A DNA stretch of 54,354 nucleotides from a virus. The notes beneath the pieces are model-generated. The model searched no databases. It was not told the origin of the DNA and saw nothing but the letters and a program-made list of their open reading frames with translations. Positions 30,361 through 38,969 of the stretch are shown one piece after another. The DNA is taken from IMG/VR virus record IMGVR_UViG_3300045240_000043, positions 1 through 54,354 of that record. One strand, written 5' to 3'. Made by a program: the position numbers and the translations under genes. Position 1 is the first letter of the stretch. The number at the start of each line of letters is the position of its first letter.

Positions 30361-30627
30361 ATGGCTGACGACGTTAAGAAGTCCGAGAGGTCCGTGGAGG
30401 CCGCGTCCGCCGCGCCCGGCGAGAAGCGCTCGGCCGGCCGGCCGCTGGCGAAGGCGTCCGAGGCGGGTGACCCGGCGGTGCAGAAACTGCTGGCCGACAA
30501 GTGGACCGCGCAGCAGTGGGCGGCGCAGCACAAGGACACGGCGGACAGGTCGGCCGCGGAGCGGAAGGGCCATGAGGATCAGGTCGCCGCGCTGGACGCG
30601 GAGCTGGCGGAGCTGGGGTTCGAGTGA
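30361..30627 (+). CDS. Charged head-region protein of unknown function
   Basis: 88 residues behind GAGAGGGA. Ala/Glu/Lys-rich, largely helical with a long C-terminal helix (KGHEDQVAALDAELAELGFE). Position after the capsid gene fits a small head-assembly protein; no family recognised. Confidence 0.55.
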   Translation: MADDVKKSERSVEAASAAPGEKRSAGRPLAKASEAGDPAVQKLLADKWTAQQWAAQHKDTADRSAAERKGHEDQVAALDAELAELGFE

Positions 30628-30899
30628 TGGACCTGGATCACGTGTTCGCGAAGGCGACGACGACCGCGAATGAGCTGGGGTCGCCGGTGATGGTGCAGGG
30701 GGGTTCGCACTGGCTGGCGGATGACCCGCTGGTGCTGGCCCGGCCGGACTTGTTCACGGCGGATTGCCGGTACGGGCTGGCGTGGTCGGGTGAGCCGCCG
30801 GGGTGCCTGCTGATCCCGCCAGGGCAGGAGGATCCGGTGATGACGGCGAGGGTGCGGTCCCGGTCGCAGGCTGAGCGCGCCCGCGCGGGGCGCATGTGA
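30627..30899 (+). CDS. Small head-region protein
   Basis: 90 residues, ATG in a TGATG overlap. Motifs GGSHWLADDPLVLARPDLFTADCRYGLAWSGEPPG resemble short actinophage proteins near the capsid gene. Basic C-terminus. Function unknown. Confidence 0.5.
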   Translation: MDLDHVFAKATTTANELGSPVMVQGGSHWLADDPLVLARPDLFTADCRYGLAWSGEPPGCLLIPPGQEDPVMTARVRSRSQAERARAGRM

Positions 30900-31819
30900 C
30901 CCAGCCGCAGGATTCCCCGCCCGCCGGCGACGCGGTGACTGTCGCCTACGTGCACTCTGATCAGGTCGCGTACTCGTGGCATCACTCGATGGTGGAGATG
31001 ATCGGCTACGACATGGCGCGGGAGGGCCGGATCATCCGCGGCGGCTACATCGCGATGCGGTGCGGCGCGACCGGGCTGGTGCAGGCCCGCAACGACACGG
31101 TGACCGAGTTCCTGTCGTCGCGTGACGCGGACTGGCTGCTGTGGATCGACACGGACATGGGTTTCCCCGCGGACATGTGCGAGCGGCTGCTGGACGCCGC
31201 GGACCCGGCGGAGCGTCCCATCGTCGGCGCGCTGTGCTTCTCGCAGCGGGAGACCGAGGCGGACGGCATGGGCGGCTGGCGCTGCCGGGCGGTCCCGACC
31301 GTGTTCGACTGGGCGCGGCTGGACGACGGCCAGGAAGGGTTCGCGGTCAGGTGGGATTACCCGCATGACGCGGTGACCCGCTGCGCCGGAACCGGGTCGG
31401 CGGCGATCCTGATCCACCGCAGCGCGTTCGCGCGGATCGCGGCGAAGTACGGGGCGTCCTGGTATGAGATGACGCCTAACCCGTCGACGGGCCAGCTGAT
31501 CGGCGAGGACCTGTCGTTCTGCGCCCGCGCCGGGGCGCTCGGCATCCCGGTGCACGTGCACACGGGCGTGGCGTGCTCGCACATGAAGCGGCTGTGGCTG
31601 GGCGAGGATGACTATCACCGGGAGCGGCTGACGGACCCGCCGGGCCTGCTGCGCGGCGGCACGTCGTCGGTGCTGTTCGGGAAGCCGATCGAGCTGAAGG
31701 CGTCGTGGCCGGACGGGCCGCCGGACGGGATGAGCGCGGAGGACCTGGCGGCGGCGGCGGACGGCATGGACGCGGAGCGCGGCCGTATCCCGGCGGAACG
31801 GGTGAGCGAGCCCGCATGA
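30896..31819 (+). CDS. GT-A-fold glycosyltransferase
   Basis: 307 residues, GTG start. ADWLLWIDTDMGFP gives a D-x-D motif at residues 85-87 in a nucleotide-sugar-binding fold; GALCFSQRETE and GEDLSFCARAGALGIPVHVHTGVACSH (acceptor and metal region) support it. It would add sugar to virion proteins or another acceptor. Followed by a methyltransferase gene. Position inside the head operon suggests capsid decoration, as reported for some mycobacteriophages; target unknown. Confidence 0.75.
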   Translation: MTQPQDSPPAGDAVTVAYVHSDQVAYSWHHSMVEMIGYDMAREGRIIRGGYIAMRCGATGLVQARNDTVTEFLSSRDADWLLWIDTDMGFPADMCERLLDAADPAERPIVGALCFSQRETEADGMGGWRCRAVPTVFDWARLDDGQEGFAVRWDYPHDAVTRCAGTGSAAILIHRSAFARIAAKYGASWYEMTPNPSTGQLIGEDLSFCARAGALGIPVHVHTGVACSHMKRLWLGEDDYHRERLTDPPGLLRGGTSSVLFGKPIELKASWPDGPPDGMSAEDLAAAADGMDAERGRIPAERVSEPA

Positions 31820-32388
31820 CCGGGCTGCGGCTCAACCTCGGCTGCGGCCGGGACATCCGCGAAGGCTGGGTCAACATCGACTGCGCCCCGCTGCCCGGCG
31901 TTGATCACGTCTGCGACTTCGACGCGAAGCCGGTGCTGCCGTTCGATGACGACGCCGTGGCGCTGTCGGAGGGCTCACACGTCATCGAGCACCTGTCCGA
32001 TCCGCTGTCGTTCATGCAGGAGCTGTGGCGCGTCACCGCGCCCGGCGGCACGGTGACGTTCCGCTGCCCGTACGGGTCCACTGACGACGCTGATGAGGAC
32101 CCGACGCACGTGCGCCGAATGCTCGCCGGGTCGTGGGGCTACTTCGGCCAGCCGCACTACTGGCGCGCTGACTACGGCTACCGGGGCGACTGGCAGCCGG
32201 CGAAGATCACGCTGGCGGTTTTCCCGGAACTCGCCGCATGCACCGACCGGGAGCTGGAGTCGATGATCCGGTTCCAGCGGAACGTGGTCGCCGAGATGAC
32301 AGCGGAACTGCGGTGCGTTAAGCCCCGCCGGGAACCGCGCCGGGAACTGCAGGAACCGTACGAGCTGACACTGCTGAGGATGGCCTGA
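31816..32388 (+). CDS. SAM-dependent methyltransferase (class I)
   Basis: 190 residues, ATG in an ATGA overlap. LNLGCGRDIREGWVNIDC at residues 4-21 is the SAM-binding glycine loop and acidic strand; EGSHVIEHLSDPLSFMQELWRVTAPGGTVTFRCPY is typical of small-molecule or sugar methyltransferases. Coupled to the glycosyltransferase, it could methylate the transferred sugar. Confidence 0.8.
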   Translation: MTGLRLNLGCGRDIREGWVNIDCAPLPGVDHVCDFDAKPVLPFDDDAVALSEGSHVIEHLSDPLSFMQELWRVTAPGGTVTFRCPYGSTDDADEDPTHVRRMLAGSWGYFGQPHYWRADYGYRGDWQPAKITLAVFPELAACTDRELESMIRFQRNVVAEMTAELRCVKPRREPRRELQEPYELTLLRMA

Positions 32389-32727
32389 ATGGCGACTACC
32401 GCGCCCGGCTCGAAGCTCTGGGACACCTACGCGCCGCTGACGGTGGCGGCCTCGCCGCTGGTGACGGACTGGCTGGACACGGACGGTTTCACGAACATCG
32501 TCCTGGCCTACGTGTTCACCAACTCCACGGGGACGACGGTGATGACCATCGAGGGCAGCGCCGACGCGGAGACCATGGACGTGACGCATGCGTACGCGGC
32601 GCTGGCCGCGTCGCCGCAGACGGCGCTGGTGGTCCCGGTGATGCACGATTTCGTCCGGTTCCGGCTCGTGCAGGCGACCGCGGACGCGACGGTGACGTCG
32701 GTGTTCGCGCAGGCGTCAAGATCCTGA
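32389..32727 (+). CDS. Small beta-rich structural protein
   Basis: 112 residues. Alternating hydrophobic strands (TNIVLAYVFTNSTGTTVMTIEGS, VVPVMHDFVRFRLVQATADATVTSVFAQAS), a typical jelly-roll or decoration protein pattern. Probable minor capsid or decoration protein by position. Confidence 0.5.
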   Translation: MATTAPGSKLWDTYAPLTVAASPLVTDWLDTDGFTNIVLAYVFTNSTGTTVMTIEGSADAETMDVTHAYAALAASPQTALVVPVMHDFVRFRLVQATADATVTSVFAQASRS

Positions 32728-32752
32728 CCTGGCTGGCCGACTCGCAGGTAAG

Positions 32753-32817
32753 GGCAGGTAGCCGGTAGCAACCCGGCTCGATGGGTTTGGACGCGGACGC
32801 GGGTGGTCCCGCCTGCC
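32753..32817 (+). ncRNA. Possible structured leader with three helices
   Basis: GGCAGG (32753-32758) pairs with CCTGCC (32812-32817). Inside it are GCCGG with CCGGC (32761-32765 with 32773-32777; 7-base loop) and CGGG with CCCG (32800-32803 with 32808-32811). The start of the 64-residue gene follows 23 bases later. High GC makes such pairing fairly likely by chance, so confidence is low. Confidence 0.25.
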
Positions 32818-32840
32818 GCCAGCAATCAGGAGGAGCCGGG

Positions 32841-33035
32841 ATGCACCTGCTGCGGCTAGACGCGCCCCCGGAGCCCGCGTGGGAGCCGGATCACGGCTGG
32901 CGGGTGCTGGACGCGGACGGCCACGTGGTGAACGCGGGCGGCCGGACGATTATTCACGTGACGCTGGATCTCGGGCAGCTGCTCGGGGTCGACGAGGATC
33001 AGGTGCCGTTGCTTGACGGCAGCAGGGAGCAGTAG
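32841..33035 (+). CDS. Small unknown structural-region protein
   Basis: 64 residues; the ATG at 32841 follows AGGAGG. Sequence has WRVLDADGHVVNAGGRTIIHVTLDLGQLLGVDEDQ, a beta-rich unit. Function unknown. Confidence 0.6.
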   Translation: MHLLRLDAPPEPAWEPDHGWRVLDADGHVVNAGGRTIIHVTLDLGQLLGVDEDQVPLLDGSREQ

Positions 33036-33502
33036 TGGCAGCCATCGACCAGGCGCTCGTGTCCATCTTGCTGAACGGGCTGCTGCCGACCGGCGCGGCG
33101 GGCATCCCGGGGACGGCGATCGGCACCCCGGTGGGCACGACGGCGATGCGGATCCGGCTGAACTCGACGGCAAGTACGGCGGCGGCGGCAGGAACGGAGA
33201 TCCCGACGCAGACGTCTGGGTACACCACGGCCGTGAACGGCGGGTGGACCCCGCTGGGGGCGTCGACCGTGTCGGCGTCCGGGACGGCGGTGGGGGTGCC
33301 GCTGACGACGCAGTCGCTGGTGTCGATCGGCGGGGTCGTGGGGTCGCCGGGGATCGTGTCGCTGGACATTGTCGGCAACACCGGGCAGCGGGGGTTCTGG
33401 GGGAACTTCAACGGCCAGCCCATCGCCGTGGCCAGCGGGAACACGTTCCAGGTGACGGGCGGCTCCGGCGCGGCGGCTGGCATCCAGGTTTCGCTGACAT
33501 GA
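33035..33502 (+). CDS. Ala/Gly/Thr-rich structural protein
   Basis: 155 residues, GTG overlapping the preceding stop. Low-complexity beta-type sequence (GIPGTAIGTPVGTTAMRIRLNSTAS, SLVSIGGVVGSPGIVSLDIVGNTGQ). It belongs with its neighbours as a virion surface or decoration protein. Inference from composition and position. Confidence 0.5.
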   Translation: MAAIDQALVSILLNGLLPTGAAGIPGTAIGTPVGTTAMRIRLNSTASTAAAAGTEIPTQTSGYTTAVNGGWTPLGASTVSASGTAVGVPLTTQSLVSIGGVVGSPGIVSLDIVGNTGQRGFWGNFNGQPIAVASGNTFQVTGGSGAAAGIQVSLT

Positions 33503-33511
33503 GGCGCTGAC

Positions 33512-34099
33512 ATGTCGTTCTACACCGGCACCCAGCCAGAGGTCCTGTACTCGCTGCCCGCGCCGATCACGAACACGGCGTTCACCACGCAGCGGGTCGT
33601 GTCCGCGCCGACGGCGACGGCGCCGGTCGCGACCATCCCCGGCGGGTTTTTCGGGTCGGTGCCGAACGGCGTCGGCCGGGGGCTGCTGATCCGGGGTTTC
33701 GGGACGCTGGCGAATCAGGCGACGGCGGCCACCCTCGCGCCGGTGCTGGCGCTGGACGCGGCCGCGGGGACGCTGCTGTCCGCCGGGACGATTTTCACGC
33801 TGCCGGCGATCACGCCGACCGCGTCGACGGTGGTGCCGTTCGAGTTCGAGATCTACATCACGGCCAACGTTGTCGGCGCCACGGGCGGCACGACGCTGCA
33901 GTGCAACGGCAACTGGCAGCATTCGGTCGCGGCCACGCAGACGATCCCGGTGGCGACGAACCTGTCCACATACATCTCGACAAGCCTGACGACCCTGTCC
34001 GCCGGGGCGGCGCTGTTCCCGGAGCTGTGGTGTACCTGCTCGGCGTCGGGCACTACCGCGATCGTCTTGCAGCAGTTCTTCGTGTTGGGGCTGAACTGA
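33512..34099 (+). CDS. Beta-rich structural protein
   Basis: 195 residues. Repeated hydrophobic/Thr strands (ISTSLTTLSAGAALFPELWCTCSASGTTAIVLQQFFVLG). Resembles actinophage decoration or minor head proteins; no family recognised. Confidence 0.5.
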   Translation: MSFYTGTQPEVLYSLPAPITNTAFTTQRVVSAPTATAPVATIPGGFFGSVPNGVGRGLLIRGFGTLANQATAATLAPVLALDAAAGTLLSAGTIFTLPAITPTASTVVPFEFEIYITANVVGATGGTTLQCNGNWQHSVAATQTIPVATNLSTYISTSLTTLSAGAALFPELWCTCSASGTTAIVLQQFFVLGLN

Positions 34100-34100
34100 C

Positions 34101-34409
34101 ATGGCGATCGGGAACCAGCCGAATGTGGCGCAGATCAATAGCCAGGCGGCGCAGATCGCGCTGGCGTTCCGCGCGAATGCGCAGGCGGCGCTGGCGTTCC
34201 AGGCGTATGTGGTGGGGCTCGGGCAGGCGGGGCTCGTGGCGCTCGGGTTCGCGTCCGCGGACGCGACGGCGCTGCTGACGGCGGCGAACAACATGGCGAC
34301 GTGCGCGCAGGTGTTCCAGGGCACTGTCCAGCAGGGCGGCACGGGCGGCACCGGGGCGTCCCTGTTCAACTTCCAGAATGCGCTGGTCGCGCTGACCGGC
34401 CCGAGCTGA
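34101..34409 (+). CDS. Helical Ala-rich structural-region protein
   Basis: 102 residues starting one base after the preceding stop. Ala/Gln-rich helices (NSQAAQIALAFRANAQAALAFQAYVVGLGQAGL). Gly-rich near the end. Possibly a minor head protein. Function unknown. Confidence 0.45.
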   Translation: MAIGNQPNVAQINSQAAQIALAFRANAQAALAFQAYVVGLGQAGLVALGFASADATALLTAANNMATCAQVFQGTVQQGGTGGTGASLFNFQNALVALTGPS

Positions 34410-34442
34410 GGTCCGCCGCCTGACTGACCGGGAAGGGCGCCC

Positions 34443-36494
34443 GTGACCTACCAGTCGGTCTGCCTGGCTGACAGCCCGGCGCTGTTCTGGGCGCTGAACG
34501 AGACGTCCGGGACGACGGCGGTCGACGCTTCCGGCAGCGGTCACGCGGGCACGTACAACGGCGCGTTCACCCTCGGCGTGACGGGTCCGCCGGGCGCGGG
34601 CATGGGCGGCTCCCTCGCGGTCAGCCTCACCGGCAACACCGTGTCGGCGACCGGCGGCCATGTCACGTCCGGGGCGCTCACCAACTTCCAGAACGTCTCC
34701 GCGGAGATCTGGTTCAACTCGTCCACGGCGGCGGGCGGCGCGATCGTCCAGGCGCAGGACGTCAACTTCATCGTCTACCTGGCGAACAACGGCACGATCA
34801 CGTTCGGCGTGTTCGACGGCGCGGTGAACTCATGCACGACCGCCGGGGCGTGGAACGACGGCAACTGGCATTACCTGGTCGCCACGTACAACGCCACGAC
34901 CCACGCGCAGATCCTGTACATCGACGCGACGTCGGTGGCGACGGCGTCGACGGCGACGAGCATCGCGGGCGGCAGCGGCCTGTGGTATGCGGGCTTCGGC
35001 GGGAACTTCGTCGGGAACTGGCCGGGGACGGTCACCAACAATGACCCGACGGCGACGGTCGCGGATCTCGCGGTTTACCCGGCGGTCCTGACCCCGACGC
35101 AGATCAGTACCCATTACGCCGCCGCGACGGCCGCCGCCGCGGTCCCGGTTCCGGTGCCGCAGGCGCGGCCGGGCAGGACGTGGCGGCGCCGGTTCCGTCA
35201 CCGGCAGCAGCCACAGGGCGCCGCGGGCGCGGTCACTATCATCGCCACGGCGAACCTCGCCGCCGCCGGTGCCGTCTCCGCGCTCGCCACGCAGGACGCG
35301 GGCACCACCACCACCCTGGCTGCCGCAGGCAGCGTCACCGCGGCTGTCACCGAAATCGCGCCGGCAACAGCAGCCGGCGCCGCCGCGATCACTGCGAAAA
35401 CCACCCAGCCGGGTGCCGCTGCCCTCGCTGGCGCTGGCGCGGTCACCGACGTAGTCACGCAGGCCGTTATCGCAGCCCCGGCTGGCGCGGGCTCCATCAC
35501 CACGGTGGCAACTGAGGCTGTCACGGCCGCACCCGCTGGCGGTGGTGCGGTTGCCACGGTGGTCACGGAGATCGCCGGGGTCACGGTCGCCGGTGCCGGT
35601 GCCGTCACCGGCGTAGTCACGCAGGCGTGCACGGCGACCCTCGCAGGCGCGGGCAGTGTCACGGCGAATGCCAGTGTCATCGCCGCGGGGAACACCGCGA
35701 ACCTCGCCGCCGCCGGTGCCGTCTCCGCGCTCGCCACCGTCATCGTCCCGGCCACCGTGGCTGGCGCGGGCACCGTGGCCGCGGTGGTCACGCAGATTGC
35801 CCCGGCCACGGCGGCGGGTGCGGGCAGCGTCACCGCGGTCGTCACCGAGGCTGTCACGGGGGCGCCGGCCGGAGCCGGGGCACTCGGGCCGGTCCCGGTC
35901 ACCCAGGCCGCGACTGCGGCTCCGGCAGGCGCCGGCGCTGTCGCGGACGTAGTCACCCAGGCTGTCACCGCCAGCCTGGCAGGCGCCGGGGCGGTCACGG
36001 CGGTAGCCAGCTCGGGCGGCCCGAGTACCGCGAGCCTCGCCGGCGCGGGAACGGTCACGGCTAAGGCCACGGTCGCCGCCACGGCCATCGCAGCCGGTGC
36101 CGGGGCAGTGACGGCCACCGCCGCCCAGGCGGCCACGGCGGCGCTCTCAGGCGCGGGTGCCGTGTCCGCGAACGGCGCCATCACCGGCACCGCGAACCTT
36201 GCCGGAGCCGGGGCCGTAACGGCGAAAGCCGTCCAGACCGTCGCCGCGACGACGGCCGGAGCCGGGGCGCTGACCGCGCTCGCCGTCCAGCAGGCCACTG
36301 CGCAGCTCGCCGGCGCCGGTGCGGTCACCGCCACCGGGAGCATCCGGGTCGCGTTCACCATCGGCGCCCTGACAGCCACCAGCGCCGCGGGCAGCGTCCT
36401 TACCGCAGCCACCGCCGGGAACGCGCTCACGGCCAGCACCGCGCCGCGCAGCACCCTTACGGCGGCAACGACCAGGACGGGAGGGCCAGGTTAG
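34443..36494 (+). CDS. LamG-like domain plus 18-residue-repeat surface protein
   Basis: 683 residues, GTG start. Residues 1-225 form a concanavalin A/LamG-type domain (ALFWALNETSGTTAVDASGSGHAGTYNGAF, WNDGNWHYLVATYN). A short basic linker (RPGRTWRRRFRHRQQ) follows. From about residue 260 to 640 there are about 20 near-perfect 18-residue repeats with consensus AGAGAVTAVVTQAVTAAP. Such repeats suggest a long fibrous or solenoid element, for example a head or neck fibre that binds carbohydrate. The family is not recognised. Confidence 0.6.
   Translation: MTYQSVCLADSPALFWALNETSGTTAVDASGSGHAGTYNGAFTLGVTGPPGAGMGGSLAVSLTGNTVSATGGHVTSGALTNFQNVSAEIWFNSSTAAGGAIVQAQDVNFIVYLANNGTITFGVFDGAVNSCTTAGAWNDGNWHYLVATYNATTHAQILYIDATSVATASTATSIAGGSGLWYAGFGGNFVGNWPGTVTNNDPTATVADLAVYPAVLTPTQISTHYAAATAAAAVPVPVPQARPGRTWRRRFRHRQQPQGAAGAVTIIATANLAAAGAVSALATQDAGTTTTLAAAGSVTAAVTEIAPATAAGAAAITAKTTQPGAAALAGAGAVTDVVTQAVIAAPAGAGSITTVATEAVTAAPAGGGAVATVVTEIAGVTVAGAGAVTGVVTQACTATLAGAGSVTANASVIAAGNTANLAAAGAVSALATVIVPATVAGAGTVAAVVTQIAPATAAGAGSVTAVVTEAVTGAPAGAGALGPVPVTQAATAAPAGAGAVADVVTQAVTASLAGAGAVTAVASSGGPSTASLAGAGTVTAKATVAATAIAAGAGAVTATAAQAATAALSGAGAVSANGAITGTANLAGAGAVTAKAVQTVAATTAGAGALTALAVQQATAQLAGAGAVTATGSIRVAFTIGALTATSAAGSVLTAATAGNALTASTAPRSTLTAATTRTGGPG
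35226..36360 (+). repeat. Tandem 54-bp coding repeats
   Basis: About 20 imperfect tandem units of 54 bases encode the 18-residue repeat. Most are exactly 18 residues long; a few are 19-21. The units keep the same reading frame, so copy number can change by recombination or slippage without disrupting the gene. Confidence 0.75.
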
Positions 36495-37429
36495 TGGCGA
36501 GATATCCTGCCGGCCAGCCGGTCACTATCCCGGTCACCGTGAAGCAGCGCAACGTTGACGGCACCTACAGCCTCGTGGATGCCGGGTCCCTGACAATCAC
36601 CGTCAAGCTCGCCGCCGGCGACGGCACCTTCACGACGACCGGCACGTACGCCACCCCCGTGCATGACTCGACGGGCACTTACCACCAGGACGTCCCCGTC
36701 ACCGACCTGGCCGCGCTCGGCCACTACCAGTACGCGGCGGTCAGCACCGGCACCGGCGCAGGCGTCCAGACCGGCGACTTCGACGTGTTCGACCCGTTCG
36801 AGCTCACCGCCGCCGACACGAACTACTGCACCCCCGAGGAACTCAAGGCGCGGCTGCAGATCACCGGCAGTGCCGACGACGACCAGATCGACCTCGCGTG
36901 CGCCGCCGCCAGCCGGGCGATCGACGGCTACTGCGAACGGTATTTCTACCACGCCACCGCGACCCGCACCTACGTCCCCGCGGACCTGTACCGCACCAAG
37001 GTCAACGACCTCGTGTCCGTCACCACCCTCGCCACCGACCCCGCCGGGACCACCGCCCAGGGCGGCACATTCCCCATCACGTGGCCCACGGGTTCCTTCC
37101 AGCTGCTGCCGTACAACCCGGGGCAGCTCGGCGAGCCGTGGCCGTACACGTCGATCCGCGCGGTCGGCGGCCTGACGTTCCCGTGGGTGATCCCGCTGCT
37201 GCTGATGCGCATGGACCGCGTCCAGGTGACGGGCGTGTTCGGCTGGCCCGCGGTCCCGGCCGTGATCCGCACGATGACGCAGACCGTCGCCGCCGAGATC
37301 TTCCGCACCCGGGACGTCCCGGGCGGCAGCGCCGTCCCCGGCGAGTTCGCGACCGCGGTCATCGAGTCCAGCCCCCTGATCCGGGCCGCGCTGGAGACGT
37401 ACCACCGGAACCCATTCCTGGCCGCGTGA
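36494..37429 (+). CDS. Head-tail connector with N-terminal Ig-like domain
   Basis: 311 residues, GTG sharing a base with the preceding stop. Residues 1-105 form a beta domain (PVTIPVTVKQRNVDGTYSLVDAGSLTITVKL). From residue 113 (CTPEELKARLQITGSADDDQIDLACAAASRAIDGYCERYFY) it matches the gp6-like head-tail connector family. Links portal to neck. The fused Ig-like domain is unusual for this family. Confidence 0.75.
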   Translation: MARYPAGQPVTIPVTVKQRNVDGTYSLVDAGSLTITVKLAAGDGTFTTTGTYATPVHDSTGTYHQDVPVTDLAALGHYQYAAVSTGTGAGVQTGDFDVFDPFELTAADTNYCTPEELKARLQITGSADDDQIDLACAAASRAIDGYCERYFYHATATRTYVPADLYRTKVNDLVSVTTLATDPAGTTAQGGTFPITWPTGSFQLLPYNPGQLGEPWPYTSIRAVGGLTFPWVIPLLLMRMDRVQVTGVFGWPAVPAVIRTMTQTVAAEIFRTRDVPGGSAVPGEFATAVIESSPLIRAALETYHRNPFLAA

Positions 37430-38091
37430 AGAAGCCACCGCGCCCCGCGAAGGCGAAGAAACCAACGCCGCCCGCGCGGCCACCCGGCCTGGCCTGGGTC
37501 CGGCCGGCCGTGAAGGCCCCCGCCGGGAAGCCCCCGGCGAAGGTGTCGGCGCACACCCGGCAGCTGCGCCACAAGGCCGCGGTGAAAGCGGCGCACACGA
37601 GGGCGCGGAACGCGAAGCGGGCGAAGAAGCACGGGCTCGCGGGTCCCGGCTCCGGCGGCTGGTGGATCCTCGGCGGCAACGACACGGCGGACAACTGCGC
37701 GGCCGTCGCCGTGGCCAACTCGCTGCTACTCAGTAGCGGGCTACGTGTTAGCGACGCGGAGCTGCTGCGGCTGCATGACCGCGCCGGGCCGCTGTCCATC
37801 CCGGAAGCCATCGCCGCGCTCGCTGTGCCAGGTTTTCCCGTGTGCTCCCCGTGGCCAGCGGATCAGCGTAGTGACGGCGGAGGCTTCGGCGAGTTTGCGA
37901 CGCGCGCCATACGCGGCGTTGTCCCGGCACCTGGCGACCTCACCGGCAGGCTACCGCTAGTCATCGGCGTGGCCACGCCGCATGGCCCGCACGCCGCCCT
38001 CCTCCTCGGCGATGGCCTGGTCACCTGGGGCGGCCTGATCCCGTGGCCGGATGACTGGCTCCTAGACGAGGCATGGGCGGTGACCTGGTGA
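37426..38091 (+). CDS. Putative Cys-His peptidase-like protein with basic N-terminus
   Basis: 221 residues, GTG in a GTGA overlap. Residues 1-70 are Lys/Arg/Pro-rich. The rest has NCAAVAVANSLLLSSG (candidate catalytic Cys), then PEAIAALAVPGFPV and PHGPHAALLLGDGLVTWG (candidate His). This resembles the fold of papain/C39-like peptidases. Found between connector and tail genes; it may process a virion protein or act in the virion. Assignment is tentative. Confidence 0.45.
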   Translation: MKKPPRPAKAKKPTPPARPPGLAWVRPAVKAPAGKPPAKVSAHTRQLRHKAAVKAAHTRARNAKRAKKHGLAGPGSGGWWILGGNDTADNCAAVAVANSLLLSSGLRVSDAELLRLHDRAGPLSIPEAIAALAVPGFPVCSPWPADQRSDGGGFGEFATRAIRGVVPAPGDLTGRLPLVIGVATPHGPHAALLLGDGLVTWGGLIPWPDDWLLDEAWAVTW

Positions 38092-38588
38092 CCACCTCGC
38101 GTGTCCCGGCGGCCATTGACTACCTCGTGGCGCTGTTCACCGCCGCGCCGACCCTCGGCCAGGCCGTGCCACCCGTCAACGTCATCGACGGGCCGAAAGT
38201 CACCGCCGACCCGGGACCCCTCGCCCTGTGGGTCGGCGTCGACGACATCACCAACCCGTCACCCGCCGCCGCCACCTCCGTCCAGGCATGGCAGCCCGGC
38301 CTCGGCCGCAACGTCCGGCAGGAGGCCCTGGCGGTGCACTGCGTCGCGCAGGCATGGTCCGGCGACGACGACGTGCGCTCGATGCGGATCGCCGCCGACG
38401 GCATCGTCGGCGCCGCCGAGGATCTGATCCGCGCCGACCCGACGCTAGGCGGGACGCTGCCCGGCTCGAAGGACGCGGGCGTAACCACCGCCGACCTGCA
38501 GCAGGGACCGGCGCTGGCAGGCGGCCGCGGGATGGCCGTCCGCGTGCTGTTCACCATCGAGGCGACGGCCATCACGGCCACGCACTGA
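38088..38588 (+). CDS. Neck / tail terminator-like protein
   Basis: 166 residues, GTG at 38088 overlapping the preceding stop (GTGA); an ATG at 38073 is possible. TSRVPAAIDYLVALFTAAPTLG, DPGPLALWVGVDD, VRQEALAVHCVAQAWSGDDDVRSMRIAADGIVGAAEDLIRADPTLGG and the RVLFTIEATAIT end match the alpha-beta layout of siphophage tail terminator proteins. Position before the tail tube gene agrees. Confidence 0.6.
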   Translation: MTTSRVPAAIDYLVALFTAAPTLGQAVPPVNVIDGPKVTADPGPLALWVGVDDITNPSPAAATSVQAWQPGLGRNVRQEALAVHCVAQAWSGDDDVRSMRIAADGIVGAAEDLIRADPTLGGTLPGSKDAGVTTADLQQGPALAGGRGMAVRVLFTIEATAITATH

Positions 38589-38621
38589 CCGCATCGTCCA
38601 CTCTGACCGGAAGGCACCCAC

Positions 38622-38948
38622 GTGGCCACCTATACGATCCAGAACCCGCCGCACGCCGGCGCGGCCATCGCCTACGTGTCACCCCCGGCCACCAACGACA
38701 TCGCGCCCTGCGGCTCCGGCATCAGCCTGATCGTTGTCAACCCGACGGCGAACGGGACGGTGACCGTGTCGCTGCCGTGCCTCACCGATGACGGGCTGAC
38801 CGTCGGCCCGCGGGTCGTGTCATGCGCGTCGCCGTCCACGACGCTGATCCCGCTGGTCAGCTCCGTGTACGGCACGTCGGTGGTCCTCACCTACACCGGC
38901 ACCCTGACGACCGTCCAGGTCGCCGTCATCACCTCACCCGGCACCTAG
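38622..38948 (+). CDS. Small beta protein, tandem paralogue 1
   Basis: 108 residues, GTG start. Shares a layout with the next gene: YTIQNPPHAGAAIAYVSPPATNDIAPCGSG start, then a TVTVSLPCLTDDGLTVG unit and a TVQVAVITSPGT end. The tandem pair lies just before the tail tube gene; role probably structural or decorating. Confidence 0.55.
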   Translation: MATYTIQNPPHAGAAIAYVSPPATNDIAPCGSGISLIVVNPTANGTVTVSLPCLTDDGLTVGPRVVSCASPSTTLIPLVSSVYGTSVVLTYTGTLTTVQVAVITSPGT

Positions 38949-38969
38949 AAACGACAGCAAGGGAAGCCC

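Noticed and set aside
32753-32817. True tRNA
   Set aside because: The pairing resembles an acceptor and one arm, but there is no T-loop TTCGA sequence. Kept only as a low-confidence leader.
32999-34369. Leftward 456-codon ORF
   Set aside because: Antisense to three short structural genes that fit stop-to-start; composition is typical of shadow frames.
35198-36454. Leftward Ala/Val/Pro-rich repeat ORF
   Set aside because: Antisense image of the 54-bp repeats of the LamG-like gene, no start signal.
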